Shown here piece by piece: positions 21,066 through 28,880 of a DNA stretch of 28,880 bases (positions are counted from its first letter, which is position 1; every line of letters starts with the position of its first letter). Position numbers and translations under genes: made by a program. A model generated the notes under the pieces. The model ran no database searches. It had not been told where the DNA came from and saw nothing but the letters and a program-made list of their open reading frames with translations. The DNA comes from a virus, in IMG/VR virus record IMGVR_UViG_3300025671_000370, positions 1 through 28,880 of that record; one strand, 5' to 3'.

Positions 21066-21251
21066 ATGGTTAGTTTTAAATTTCATCATGTATTCGGGTT
21101 ATCTGCTGAGACTGTTCAGTCTCAACCAGTGCTAGGATGGAAACAAGATGAGAACATTGAAGATGCCCAAGTGTACTTCTTCGATGGGTACGTGATTAAT
21201 ATTCCGTTTATGAAAATTATGATCGGAGAAATATTTGACTTTTTTGAGTAG
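21066..21251 (+). CDS. Small hypothetical protein, last gene of the rightward operon
   Basis: 61 residues from ATG 21066, with GGAG 9 bases upstream; an earlier in-frame ATG at 21030 lies inside the preceding gene and has no ribosome site. It starts MVSFKFHHVFGLSAETVQSQ and ends with a hydrophobic stretch (YVINIPFMKIMIGEIFDFFE). A strong terminator follows 24 bases later. No family recognised. Confidence 0.65.
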   Translation: MVSFKFHHVFGLSAETVQSQPVLGWKQDENIEDAQVYFFDGYVINIPFMKIMIGEIFDFFE

Positions 21252-21274
21252 CTTGATCCTCCAGTGAAAGCGTT

Positions 21275-21298
21275 GCCCCTCTTCGGAGGGGCTTTTTT
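21275..21298 (+). terminator. Intrinsic terminator of the rightward operon
   Basis: GCCCCTC, loop TTCG, GAGGGGC, then six T. It is a perfect 7-bp GC-rich stem with the stable TTCG loop. The T-run overlaps the stop codon (21297-21299) of the opposing internal virion gene. No T-run exists on the minus side. Confidence 0.95.
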
Positions 21299-23591
21299 AT
21301 TCTTCTTCTCTTGATACTTCCGCACGAATGTCTTGGATTAGTTGCAATCTATACGCAGTTGCCCAAGCATCAAATCTTTTAATTTCCTCTTTAGTCATTG
21401 GAGTTTTATTCAATGCTTTCTTAAGAACTTTAGCTATTCTTGGGCTAACAGCCGCTTCCGCTAGTTTTCGTGGATCACGCATAGCAGATCTAACAACTTC
21501 AGCAAAACTTGCTAGTGTCTGCGCTGGATATCGCCCAGCAGTACCAAAGAAAACACCCTGAGCATCAGAGTTGATATTGGCTAAATCCTTGATCATGTCT
21601 CCACGAGGTGGTGCACCTTTAACACCGTATTGTTTAATGATACGATCAACACTTGGTATGAAGTCTTTCATGTTTTTAATAACTTCAAAAGACTGTCTAC
21701 CTTTAAAAAATTGGTTTTCTTTAATCAATTGATTCATTTCAGACATAAAATCTTGTACGTCTAAAAACTTTTCATTCACTGTTCTACCGGGTGTTGAATT
21801 TTTAGCTATGACATCTTCAATAATAGATTTACGGATCATAGGGATTAATTCTGGACGATCTGCTTGTAGCAATGCTTTAACAATCGGAATTTCTTTATTC
21901 CCTACTTGTTTTACCGTTGCTATAATATCCTCTGAATTTAAGGCGTGAATGTTTTTATCCATAAATTTGATGAAAGGAATATCAGCCCAAGTTTTCATAT
22001 CCTTTAATGAGCGATTATAAAAATCCCTTGCTTCTTTTAATTGACCTGCGGCAATATCTCCGCTAGAAGCGGCATCATCAATGATTTGCTTCATAGCAGA
22101 GCCAAGCTCTCTTCCAATAGCTCTGGTTGTTCCCGGATTGACATCACCAAACTTTGCATGTGATCCTGTAAAAGCCATTTCTCCAATATCTTGAAGATGT
22201 TTTTGGAGCTCTGAAGGACTTAAATTACGCACATCCCCACGTATCTTAGTTTTAGTCTCTATACGCTCCATACCACCGCCGGGTTTACGCTTCATTTGGG
22301 ATAACGACTCAACCTTAGTGCCGGTCAGGGACTCTTCTAATCGAGTTAACGCTTGAGCAATAGGATCTGCTGTGATCGTTGTTTCATCTGTGATGTATTT
22401 GGTACGAAGCTCATCAATCTTTGCTAAAATAGGGGACATGTTAAATGTAGCATCTGTTTCCTCAAGTTTGTTAAACTTCGCTCGTGTTTCCGCTTTAAAC
22501 TTATTTTGCCTTGCGGTTTTAAAAGCATCGTAGTTAGCAACTAATGCGTCTTCTAACTCAGGACCACGTAGCGCTTTTGTCTCTACAAGGTCATACTGCT
22601 TCATAAAAAACTTAGGTACAGCTTGAGCGTTATTAACATCCAAATCGATAATAATGCTACCTTCTGGTGAGTTTCGTAGCGTGTTTTCTAATACTAGCTG
22701 AGCGCTATCCCCTGTCGCCTGACCACGTGTCAGATTAAATCCGTATTTCTCTCCGGCTTCAATTGCTTGTAAAGCCGCTTCCCCTTTACCGGTGGTTACG
22801 CCGCCTAGCTCTTTAGATTGTTCTTGCCTTAATCGTTGCGCTACCTTTATTCTTTCGGCATCAGAACTAGCCCTTGTTAAACTAGGGGTGGCCGATACTC
22901 CGGGGACTGTGGTAGTAATAGCCGAAACTTCAGGACCAGCCATCGGTATCGCTTCTAATACCAATGCCGTTGTAGGACTTGCTGGGCGTATCACATCAGC
23001 CGCTTGTTTTCGGATTAATTCTGCTGTTACTGCCGCTGTATACACTGCAGGGCCAGCCGCTAATGCTGGTAAAGTTTCAACAGCCGCCTCACCAATATTT
23101 TCAACAGCTTGACCAAGAGTTGACCTAGCTTCTCTTTCACCCCATTCCCCAGCTAAAAATTTATATGCGTCACCGGGCTGTAACCATTCAGGTGTAAAAT
23201 CTGCTTCATATCCTAGCTTCTGTGCGGCTGATTCAGCACCAGAGGCGATAAGGGCTGGTATTTCATAAGGGAGCGAAAGAATTCCAGACGCTCCTTTGAC
23301 TAACCCGCCAACAACATCAGCGGCTAAACTATCTCCACGAGCAAACTCTTTGACGCCTAGCACATCTGATGTAGATTTTACAATCGGACTCACTGTTTGG
23401 CTGGCTGTCTGTAAAGCCTGTGTTACCATACTTCGTCCAGAAGAAGAAGGAGTTGCTCTAGCTGTTTCAATTGCTTCAATAGCTTCATTAGCTATAGCTG
23501 TATACTTAGCTTTCTCAGCTTCAGTTGTTGCCCGTTGCATTTGTTGAATAGCGTCTTGTGCAATTTGGTTTAACTGAGTGACATTAGCCAT
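21297..23591 (-). CDS. Large putative internal virion (ejection) protein
   Basis: 764 residues. N-terminal Ala/Thr-rich helices (MANVTQLNQIAQDAIQQMQR, TEAEKAKYTAIANEAIEAIE) and a hydrophobic Ala/Gly stretch near 150-200 (ALAAGPAVYTAAVTAELIRK) could contact membranes. The middle is charged and helical (FKTARQNKFKAETRAKFNKL, PSELQKHLQDIGEMAFTGSH). The C-terminus is basic (RIAKVLKKALNKTPMTKEEI). It is the last gene of the structural operon, where T7 has gp16. I see no transglycosylase motif. Ejection with the DNA is inferred from order and size. Confidence 0.7.
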   Translation of the reverse strand: MANVTQLNQIAQDAIQQMQRATTEAEKAKYTAIANEAIEAIETARATPSSSGRSMVTQALQTASQTVSPIVKSTSDVLGVKEFARGDSLAADVVGGLVKGASGILSLPYEIPALIASGAESAAQKLGYEADFTPEWLQPGDAYKFLAGEWGEREARSTLGQAVENIGEAAVETLPALAAGPAVYTAAVTAELIRKQAADVIRPASPTTALVLEAIPMAGPEVSAITTTVPGVSATPSLTRASSDAERIKVAQRLRQEQSKELGGVTTGKGEAALQAIEAGEKYGFNLTRGQATGDSAQLVLENTLRNSPEGSIIIDLDVNNAQAVPKFFMKQYDLVETKALRGPELEDALVANYDAFKTARQNKFKAETRAKFNKLEETDATFNMSPILAKIDELRTKYITDETTITADPIAQALTRLEESLTGTKVESLSQMKRKPGGGMERIETKTKIRGDVRNLSPSELQKHLQDIGEMAFTGSHAKFGDVNPGTTRAIGRELGSAMKQIIDDAASSGDIAAGQLKEARDFYNRSLKDMKTWADIPFIKFMDKNIHALNSEDIIATVKQVGNKEIPIVKALLQADRPELIPMIRKSIIEDVIAKNSTPGRTVNEKFLDVQDFMSEMNQLIKENQFFKGRQSFEVIKNMKDFIPSVDRIIKQYGVKGAPPRGDMIKDLANINSDAQGVFFGTAGRYPAQTLASFAEVVRSAMRDPRKLAEAAVSPRIAKVLKKALNKTPMTKEEIKRFDAWATAYRLQLIQDIRAEVSREEE

Positions 23592-25243
23592 TATCGTTTA
23601 GCCTCTTCTAATCTCTTTTTCATATTTTCGGGAGAATTAGGGTCATTAGTTTTAAGCTGACTCACTTTTCTAGCAAACGCTAATTGATCTAAGGATAGCT
23701 CCCTCATCTCTTCTTCAGTTAAACGATCTGAATAGTTCTGTTGCATATAATCATAGCGTTCCACAATTTTCTTTTCTTGGAATTGTTTTGCAAACCCTGA
23801 AGGATTATTCATATTTGCTGGATCGTCAAAATAAGCCAACAACGCTGAGTTGTATTCTTTTTCAGCTTGTGCAATTTTAGCAATACCATTTAAGTATTGT
23901 AACATTTCTTCAGGGTTTGCTGTGGCCGAAATTGTTCCTTCTAATACTAAAGCAACATCTTTATCAGAAGCGACACCCGGAGGAAGCGCACTAAGAATTG
24001 ACAAGTTTTTAATACGACTGTATTTTGCACGAATAGATGAAATCGGGTCTTCTTTACCAAAGAATGATTTAAGCATTTCTTGAGTAACAGCCGAAGCACC
24101 TGCTGGCATTTCTGCCGCCTTACTTTCAATCTGAAGAATTAAATCTGTTACCTCAGCATTAAGTAAATTAGCGTCTCCAGTTGATTTAATAGAATCTGCA
24201 ACGACTCTTTCATACGCAGGAGAATTAGAAATCCCAAATCTTTGACCTTCAGTTGCTACTTTTACTTTAGCGGCTCGCACATCTTTAGGATCAGCATTTG
24301 GATCATCTCGTAAATTGAGATAATTTTGCATGGACTCCAAATACTGTGTTGCTTCTTGTTGTCCAGCAGTCGCTTCTTTACCTTCTTTGTCAAGTTTAGC
24401 AAGTTCTGTTAACTGGGTTGAAATAGCCTCAACAAATCCTGCTTTATTTTGCGAATTTGAAATCACGGTGGCAATGCTTTCCGAAAAACCAATGTCTTTC
24501 AGAGCTTGCTTATCACCCGCTAACGATAGAATAGAATCTAATTTGTCTTTTTCAGTTTTAGCGGCATCGATCTTTCGACGTTCTTCAGCGGCTCGACGCC
24601 TTTCTTCTTTTTCGTTTCTAACACGGCTTAACAAACGATCTTTGTTGCTTTCCATCCATGTTTCAACATCTCGTTTTTCTCTTTGGACAATTCGCAATTC
24701 TTCCGCAACTTTTCGCTCTTCTTGTTGGTTTAGTCGAACTTCTTGAGCCGCCGCACGAGCCTCTGCAGTATCTTGCAAGCCTCTAGCACGTAAGCGATCT
24801 ACAATTCCCTCAGCACGTTCTGACAATTGAGTAGCCGCACCAGTCAAACCGATAGCCGCTAACTGCTTGGCCGCTTCTTTCATTGCGGCAGGGTCATTAG
24901 TATCTAACCCTTTCATAATCGACTGAGCCTGACCAGCTTGACGCTCTTCAGGGCTCACAAACGCCTGTGACAAGGCTTGTTGTGCATCCCCGTACCCTAG
25001 CATACCTGCAACGCTACCAGCCGCTGTAGAGGCTCTACGTGCGATCTGGTTCATATCTACGCCCTGCTGAGCCATCTCTCCAGCCGCAAACGAGCGAAGT
25101 AAGCCCGGTAAAGCTGTGGTGGCTGAGACAGGTGCACCAAGTAACTGAGCCTGTGATGTGGAGCGCTGACGAAGCTTAGCAAGCTGTTCTTCACGAACTT
25201 GCTGAGGAGTCTTAAGCATATCTAGAATCATTGACTGTGCCAT
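23591..25243 (-). CDS. Putative internal virion protein, coiled-coil
   Basis: 550 residues. There is a long charged coiled-coil in the first half (NQQEERKVAEELRIVQREKR, LSRVRNEKEERRRAAEERRK) and helical repeats throughout. The C-terminal part has LTEEEMRELSLDQLAFARKV. It begins MAQSMILDMLKTPQQVREEQ. AGGAG lies before the ATG, and TAATG links it to the following gene. By position, between two other putative core proteins, it corresponds to T7 gp14/gp15-type internal proteins. No enzymatic motif is seen. Confidence 0.7.
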   Translation of the reverse strand: MAQSMILDMLKTPQQVREEQLAKLRQRSTSQAQLLGAPVSATTALPGLLRSFAAGEMAQQGVDMNQIARRASTAAGSVAGMLGYGDAQQALSQAFVSPEERQAGQAQSIMKGLDTNDPAAMKEAAKQLAAIGLTGAATQLSERAEGIVDRLRARGLQDTAEARAAAQEVRLNQQEERKVAEELRIVQREKRDVETWMESNKDRLLSRVRNEKEERRRAAEERRKIDAAKTEKDKLDSILSLAGDKQALKDIGFSESIATVISNSQNKAGFVEAISTQLTELAKLDKEGKEATAGQQEATQYLESMQNYLNLRDDPNADPKDVRAAKVKVATEGQRFGISNSPAYERVVADSIKSTGDANLLNAEVTDLILQIESKAAEMPAGASAVTQEMLKSFFGKEDPISSIRAKYSRIKNLSILSALPPGVASDKDVALVLEGTISATANPEEMLQYLNGIAKIAQAEKEYNSALLAYFDDPANMNNPSGFAKQFQEKKIVERYDYMQQNYSDRLTEEEMRELSLDQLAFARKVSQLKTNDPNSPENMKKRLEEAKR

Positions 25244-25252
25244 TATAGCTCC

Positions 25253-26197
25253 TTAATCGAAATAGTTGCCTTCATCGTCTTGAACAGAGTTGCCTGAAGC
25301 ATACTCTAATGCCGCATTAACTGCATCAGAAGTAGCGCTACTACCTCCACTGCCAATTCCTAATGCATCAAGTAACGATTGATAAGGTGATGTTTGACCT
25401 GCTGTGGCTTCAGCACCGAAGTACGCCGCCAATGCATCTGCCAAGCCACGGACACGCTGACCCTCAAGAGCCGCCGCCGCTGTACCAGCACCTGTCTGCG
25501 CTTCAAGACCAGCAATACCGCCTTTGTAAAGTGCTTCAGACTGACCAAGACCTGCGGACTGTGCGATGTTGGCTAGGTTGACTGCTGGAGTCAATGCCGC
25601 CAGAGCTTGTGTCTCTGGAGCAAATGCCGCACCTAACATTCCTGAGATATTCTGGATGTTTTGCCCGGTTAGTGCACCTGCCTGAGACAATGCAGAAAGA
25701 ATGTCAGCAGATTCTTGCTCTCTGAGGGATTGTTCAAGTGCTAATTGCTCTGGTGTAGCTCCGCCATACAACATTGAGCTTGTGCCGCCTCGCCCTTGAG
25801 CGTATAGACGTTGCTCCAGAGCTTGACGCTGACGCTCAATACCGGGTGCTCGCATTGTTTGTAGCTGGCTGTATAGCTGATCAGGAGTGACCTGAGTTGC
25901 TGGAACAGCACCCAATGCCTGACTCAGTAAGCCTTGTTGAATAGCGGCTGGAGTCTCTCCAAGTTGCTGTGTTAACTGACCGCCAGCGCCGACTTGAGTA
26001 GTACCGGTTCCTGTTGTTACAGTGAACGGAGTAAACTCAGCCGCCTGTGCCGCAGTCTGCCCAAGCTGTGTAGCCTGTCCAGATAAGTCAGTCCCTAAAC
26101 TTTTAAGATAATCAATTTGATCCCCTGAGAGCTCATATGGCAAGACAGCCGATGCTAGCTGACCACCTGCTCCAATTAAATCTGCTAAACCCGGCAT
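25253..26197 (-). CDS. Putative internal virion protein, Ala/Gly/Gln-rich
   Basis: 314 residues, starting MPGLADLIGAGGQLASAVLP. It is rich in Ala, Gly and Gln with amphipathic helices (ERQRQALEQRLYAQGRGGTS, LALEQSLREQESADILSALS) and ends acidic (SVQDDEGNYFD). This resembles small ejection proteins of podoviruses, which cross or line the periplasm. TAATG couples it to the mini tail-fibre gene, with GGAGG upstream. No motif gives an exact function. Confidence 0.65.
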   Translation of the reverse strand: MPGLADLIGAGGQLASAVLPYELSGDQIDYLKSLGTDLSGQATQLGQTAAQAAEFTPFTVTTGTGTTQVGAGGQLTQQLGETPAAIQQGLLSQALGAVPATQVTPDQLYSQLQTMRAPGIERQRQALEQRLYAQGRGGTSSMLYGGATPEQLALEQSLREQESADILSALSQAGALTGQNIQNISGMLGAAFAPETQALAALTPAVNLANIAQSAGLGQSEALYKGGIAGLEAQTGAGTAAAALEGQRVRGLADALAAYFGAEATAGQTSPYQSLLDALGIGSGGSSATSDAVNAALEYASGNSVQDDEGNYFD

Positions 26198-26430
26198 TAG
26201 TATGTTCCTCCGTCAATAGTACCGGCTGTTAAAGTTCCCGTGACGTTGACTGTGGGGGCTGTCAATGTGCCAGTAAATGTAGGGGATGCCGCATCCGACT
26301 TAGTTGCTACCGCAGTTTGAATAGCATCGAATTCGTCATCAATTTCTGAGCCTTTAATGATTTTGGCTGGATTGCCTGATGCCAAGCTATCCTTTACCGT
26401 AAAGTTCGTTGTCTTCGTATAGTTTGACAT
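26197..26430 (-). CDS. Mini tail-fibre-like protein
   Basis: 77 residues. MSNYTKTTNFTVKDSLASGN, then PAKIIKGSEIDDEFDAIQTA, is the usual N-terminus of long podovirus tail fibres. It is followed by SPTFTGTLTAPTVNVTGTL and stops after GTIDGGTY. The protein therefore has the attachment-type start but almost no shaft. It is coupled by TAATG on both sides. It may be a trimmed fibre, a fibre-base adaptor or a remnant; the intact ribosome site AGGAAGGA favours expression. Confidence 0.8.
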   Translation of the reverse strand: MSNYTKTTNFTVKDSLASGNPAKIIKGSEIDDEFDAIQTAVATKSDAASPTFTGTLTAPTVNVTGTLTAGTIDGGTY

Positions 26431-27929
26431 TAGATCGTCCTTCCTATAATAGCTTGTGCTGTTAATCGTTGAATCGAAACTTGAGCTCCATTGACCTCAG
26501 CTTCAATACCAAGCTGTACTACTTGACCGCCGCCAGATGCGTTGACATTTGGACGGTTAACAAGAACACCGGCATTAAATTCACCGATGTTATATTCTGC
26601 AATGTTATACTCTGCAATGACTTGTGTTGATAATGTAAAGCGCTTTTTCTTATAAGCATATGAATAATCATAGCCCCAGTTCAGCGTTACATCAGTCGCA
26701 GATCCACCAATAATTGTGATCTTTAAATTCTTTAATAGCTTTAGATTTGATGGAGCCCCGAAGTCAATGTAGTTGGTAAAGTACGACATTTGGTATGCTA
26801 CACCGTTGTCAGTAAACCCATCGTACTTAGCAATCCCCGCAGACTTACCTAGTAACAAGTCACCTCCACGTGTTCTACAAAATGCCTGTGGAGCGATTGT
26901 ATCCCATTGTGTCGAGCGATGAGAACCATCTTGTAACGGAGCTCTCATGTCAAAACAATAGGTAATGTTGGTTGTTGGTAAGTGAAGTAAGTAAAACGCT
27001 TCTTCAGGAGAATAAACTGAAAAGATGTTTCCTGTTTCAGTTTGTAAAAAGTTAGTTAGCTCAGTACGAATGTTTTTAGAAATATCAGTCATCGGTGCTG
27101 ACTTTTCTTGAATAGTACGTTTTAAACTACGCACTCCTGAGTCAGAAAGAAATATAAGATCTGTTCCTGTGACCTGCACTGAGTCTCTAGCAATACAACC
27201 GATACCAACAATAGTATCCGCAATTTTCATGGTAGCAGGGTCTTCAGCGCCAACGTACAAAAGAATCTGACGCTTTCCAAAGATAGCCAATACCCCATTA
27301 TGCACCGCAAGCGCAGTAATCTCATCCGCACCGTCAGGCCAGACTTTGGAGATATCTATAGAACCAGAACTTCCCGTGTCCCAAGCGGCTCCAATGAGTA
27401 AATCGCTCCAGTAGACAGTGGTGTTATTGGTTGACGTTTTGGCAACCCAGAGTCTACCAAAGCCAGACTGAACAATATCACCAGCAGGTACAGTACCGGA
27501 GTAATCCGGGTGTGCGCTAACTTCATCACAAGTGGTCCCATCATAGTAAATAGGATCAGACCCCTCACGGAACAAGTAATGTATACCGTTTAAAGTAGCG
27601 TGATCGTATAGACCATCGGACACTGTATGTGATGCCGGTGTAATATCAGTAAGTGTTGTTGTGCCTTTGTAGATAGCTGTAGAGCTACTTGAAATAACTT
27701 CAGTAGTTCCATCAGCCTTAATAAATTCTCCGATAGAGACTATCGAGTCTCCGCCAGATGTCGTTTCGTATGTCCATCCTTTGCGAGCACCGATACGTCC
27801 AAACTGGTCAATGACGCAATTGTCAGCAACCAATGCAAACTGTTCAGGCAATGAAGTTGGAGAGTCTTGGGTGTTAAGCCCGTAGAATCCCGGAGCCTGA
27901 ATTGCAATACTTTGTAGCTGTTTAGCCAT
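26430..27929 (-). CDS. Tail nozzle / tail tubular B-like (stabilization) protein
   Basis: 499 residues. MAKQLQSIAIQAPGFYGLNT, then DSPTSLPEQFALVADNCVID and GRIGARKGWTYET, is the conserved start of podovirus nozzle or stabilization proteins. Beta-propeller-like segments follow (IHYLFREGSDPIYYDGTT, LAVHNGVLAIFGKRQILLYV, GIGCIARDSVQVTGTDLIFL). It directly overlaps the adaptor gene (TAATG), matching the T7 gp11-gp12 pair. It forms the lower tail tube. Confidence 0.88.
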   Translation of the reverse strand: MAKQLQSIAIQAPGFYGLNTQDSPTSLPEQFALVADNCVIDQFGRIGARKGWTYETTSGGDSIVSIGEFIKADGTTEVISSSSTAIYKGTTTLTDITPASHTVSDGLYDHATLNGIHYLFREGSDPIYYDGTTCDEVSAHPDYSGTVPAGDIVQSGFGRLWVAKTSTNNTTVYWSDLLIGAAWDTGSSGSIDISKVWPDGADEITALAVHNGVLAIFGKRQILLYVGAEDPATMKIADTIVGIGCIARDSVQVTGTDLIFLSDSGVRSLKRTIQEKSAPMTDISKNIRTELTNFLQTETGNIFSVYSPEEAFYLLHLPTTNITYCFDMRAPLQDGSHRSTQWDTIAPQAFCRTRGGDLLLGKSAGIAKYDGFTDNGVAYQMSYFTNYIDFGAPSNLKLLKNLKITIIGGSATDVTLNWGYDYSYAYKKKRFTLSTQVIAEYNIAEYNIGEFNAGVLVNRPNVNASGGGQVVQLGIEAEVNGAQVSIQRLTAQAIIGRTI

Positions 27930-28576
27930 TAGACTGTTGTCCAGATAGTTTCGTCAGGACTTAACCCGGCATCAAATGCCACTGCGTTAGAAAGTTCTTG
28001 TTGTGCAAAGATTGCTTGCTCAGCCGCTGATTGACCACCGGTTTCACCTCGTTCACGTAGAGCATATGAATACGCCCATTGAACAATAGGGAATGTTGGG
28101 ACGGATACTGTGTCCGTGTCTGAGGTCAAATCTGATGGACGTTTGACTGCATATACACTGATTGATTTAACAGCATCTGGTGTCCGGTAGAAGCGAAGTT
28201 GTGCATCACCGTTACCATCTAAGCCGTCAATAGCGTAATATGATATTGGTCCTTGTGCAGATTCTGATTGCAGATTCAGTTTACGAATACGTTGTAAAGA
28301 CTCTTGTAATACTTCGACATTCTCAGTCTCATTATGTACATACAGAATCTTAGAACGAACACCAAAGTCCGTTAAAGAATATTGGGCAGTCCCTGCAACC
28401 GTTGTGATGTCGTAAGTATACCTAAGACCTGTCCAGTCCCAAGTGTCTTCAACCAATCTCTTGGCATCATTGACAAAATCACCGATGAGTTTGGAATAAT
28501 CCGATTCATCGATGGTAGTAACTTCTTCTTCACGAAGTTTACGCAGAACTGCGTTGACAAGCTGTAAGTAAGTCAT
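27929..28576 (-). CDS. Tail adaptor (tail tubular A / T7 gp11-like)
   Basis: 215 residues. MTYLQLVNAVLRKLREEEVT, then DYSKLIGDFVNDAKRLVEDT and WDWTGLRYTYDITT, is the conserved N-terminal helix bundle of gp11-type adaptors. VPTFPIVQWAYSYALRERGE and SAAEQAIFAQQELSNAVAFD are also typical. It connects portal and nozzle. There is no clear ribosome site, and the upstream promoter would start transcription at or next to the ATG, so the mRNA may be leaderless. Confidence 0.9.
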   Translation of the reverse strand: MTYLQLVNAVLRKLREEEVTTIDESDYSKLIGDFVNDAKRLVEDTWDWTGLRYTYDITTVAGTAQYSLTDFGVRSKILYVHNETENVEVLQESLQRIRKLNLQSESAQGPISYYAIDGLDGNGDAQLRFYRTPDAVKSISVYAVKRPSDLTSDTDTVSVPTFPIVQWAYSYALRERGETGGQSAAEQAIFAQQELSNAVAFDAGLSPDETIWTTV

Positions 28577-28582
28577 AACTAT

Positions 28583-28611
28583 ATGTTACCATAAAAGTTG
28601 TTAAATGTCAA
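28583..28611 (-). promoter_or_regulatory. Sigma-70 promoter for tail genes
   Basis: Minus-strand TTGACA (28611-28606), a 17-bp spacer, and TAACAT (28588-28583). The -35 overlaps the stop codon of the preceding ORF. The expected start point is about 28576, the A of the adaptor ATG. Confidence 0.8.
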
Positions 28612-28880
28612 GAAAAACTTCTTCCTAATACTTCACGTGAGAACAATGGTTCTTCATTCTGAGCTAGGTCAAACTCTGATTGTAAAGAAGCGACTTCTTC
28701 ATCCTCTTTAGTCGGGATATCAGGCTGACCACCTTCAAGCAATTGAGCTAAACCAATCATTTGAAACTCAGGATTAAGATCAAGCGTATTGACATCAATA
28801 CCCATGTCTCCTAGTTCTTTGAGATTGTAGTCTCCAATGTCTGAAGTTTTGTAGCCGCTGAAATCTACTTTAGGAATGTT
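28608..28880 (-). CDS. C-terminal part of a small acidic protein, cut by window edge
   Basis: The frame is open from the right edge for 90 residues: NIPKVDFSGYKTSDIGDYNL, KELGDMGIDVNTLDLNPEFQ, then an acidic stretch (KEDEEVASLQSEFDLAQNEE) ending GRSFS. The first ATG inside is at 28805 (65 residues, AGGAG only 2 bases upstream). It may be a free small protein, or the end of the tail-fibre-like protein if the window is circular. It lies just before the tail adaptor. No family recognised. Confidence 0.6.
   Translation of the reverse strand, partial: NIPKVDFSGYKTSDIGDYNLKELGDMGIDVNTLDLNPEFQMIGLAQLLEGGQPDIPTKEDEEVASLQSEFDLAQNEEPLFSREVLGRSFS

Noticed and set aside
1-28880. tRNA genes, integrase, T7-type RNA polymerase
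   Set aside because: I looked for cloverleaf T-loop patterns, tyrosine or serine recombinase motifs and single-subunit polymerase motifs and saw none.

Overview
The window holds most or all of a small tailed-phage genome of the T7-like (podovirus) type. It has a replication module with a T7-like primase-helicase, a family A DNA polymerase, a gp2.5-like ssDNA-binding protein and a 5'-3' exonuclease, and a T7-order head and tail module. Class I ribonucleotide reductase genes are also present, as in many marine podoviruses. I see no phage RNA polymerase, integrase, repressor, tRNA or CRISPR array. Several close matches to host sigma-70 promoters suggest that host RNA polymerase does the transcription. 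The host cannot be named from sequence alone; a Gram-negative, probably aquatic, bacterium is likely.

Layout. (1) 7891 to 1, minus strand: small terminase, GH24 lysozyme, large terminase, portal, two small genes (one a zinc ribbon), scaffold, major capsid protein, a terminator, then a repeat-rich tail fibre-like protein that runs off the left end. (2) 7944-8530: about 590 bp without a gene, packed with several families of short direct repeats, including five near-consensus sigma-54-type -24/-12 elements. It is a candidate replication origin or control region. (3) 10401 to 8579, minus strand: an accessory operon of four unknown genes (the last a Gp88-like cysteine-containing protein) and two very small membrane-protein ORFs, closed by a strong terminator. 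It is richer in CpG than its surroundings. (4) 10402-10775: a divergent control region with four Fur-box-like dyads and four GGGAC-N5-AACCCC repeats wrapped around a good sigma-70 promoter. (5) 10776-21251, plus strand: early and middle operon for DNA replication, recombination and nucleotide supply, ending in a strong terminator at 21275. (6) 28880 to 21297, minus strand: tail adaptor, tail nozzle, a mini tail-fibre protein and three large putative internal virion (ejection) proteins, convergent with the early operon.

Both window ends lie in the minus-strand structural module. The T7 order (capsid, then tail adaptor, nozzle and core proteins) is restored if base 28880 is joined to base 1. 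The window may therefore be a circularly permuted complete genome, although this cannot be proved here.

How the parts fit. Early genes expressed rightward from the 10714 promoter replicate and process DNA, with ribonucleotide reductase supplying dNTPs. The leftward late promoters at 7943, 3706 and 28611 express packaging, head, tail and lysis genes. The most unusual feature is the accessory operon between two repeat-rich control regions. It looks like a regulatory switch or a maintenance cassette but has no recognisable repressor.
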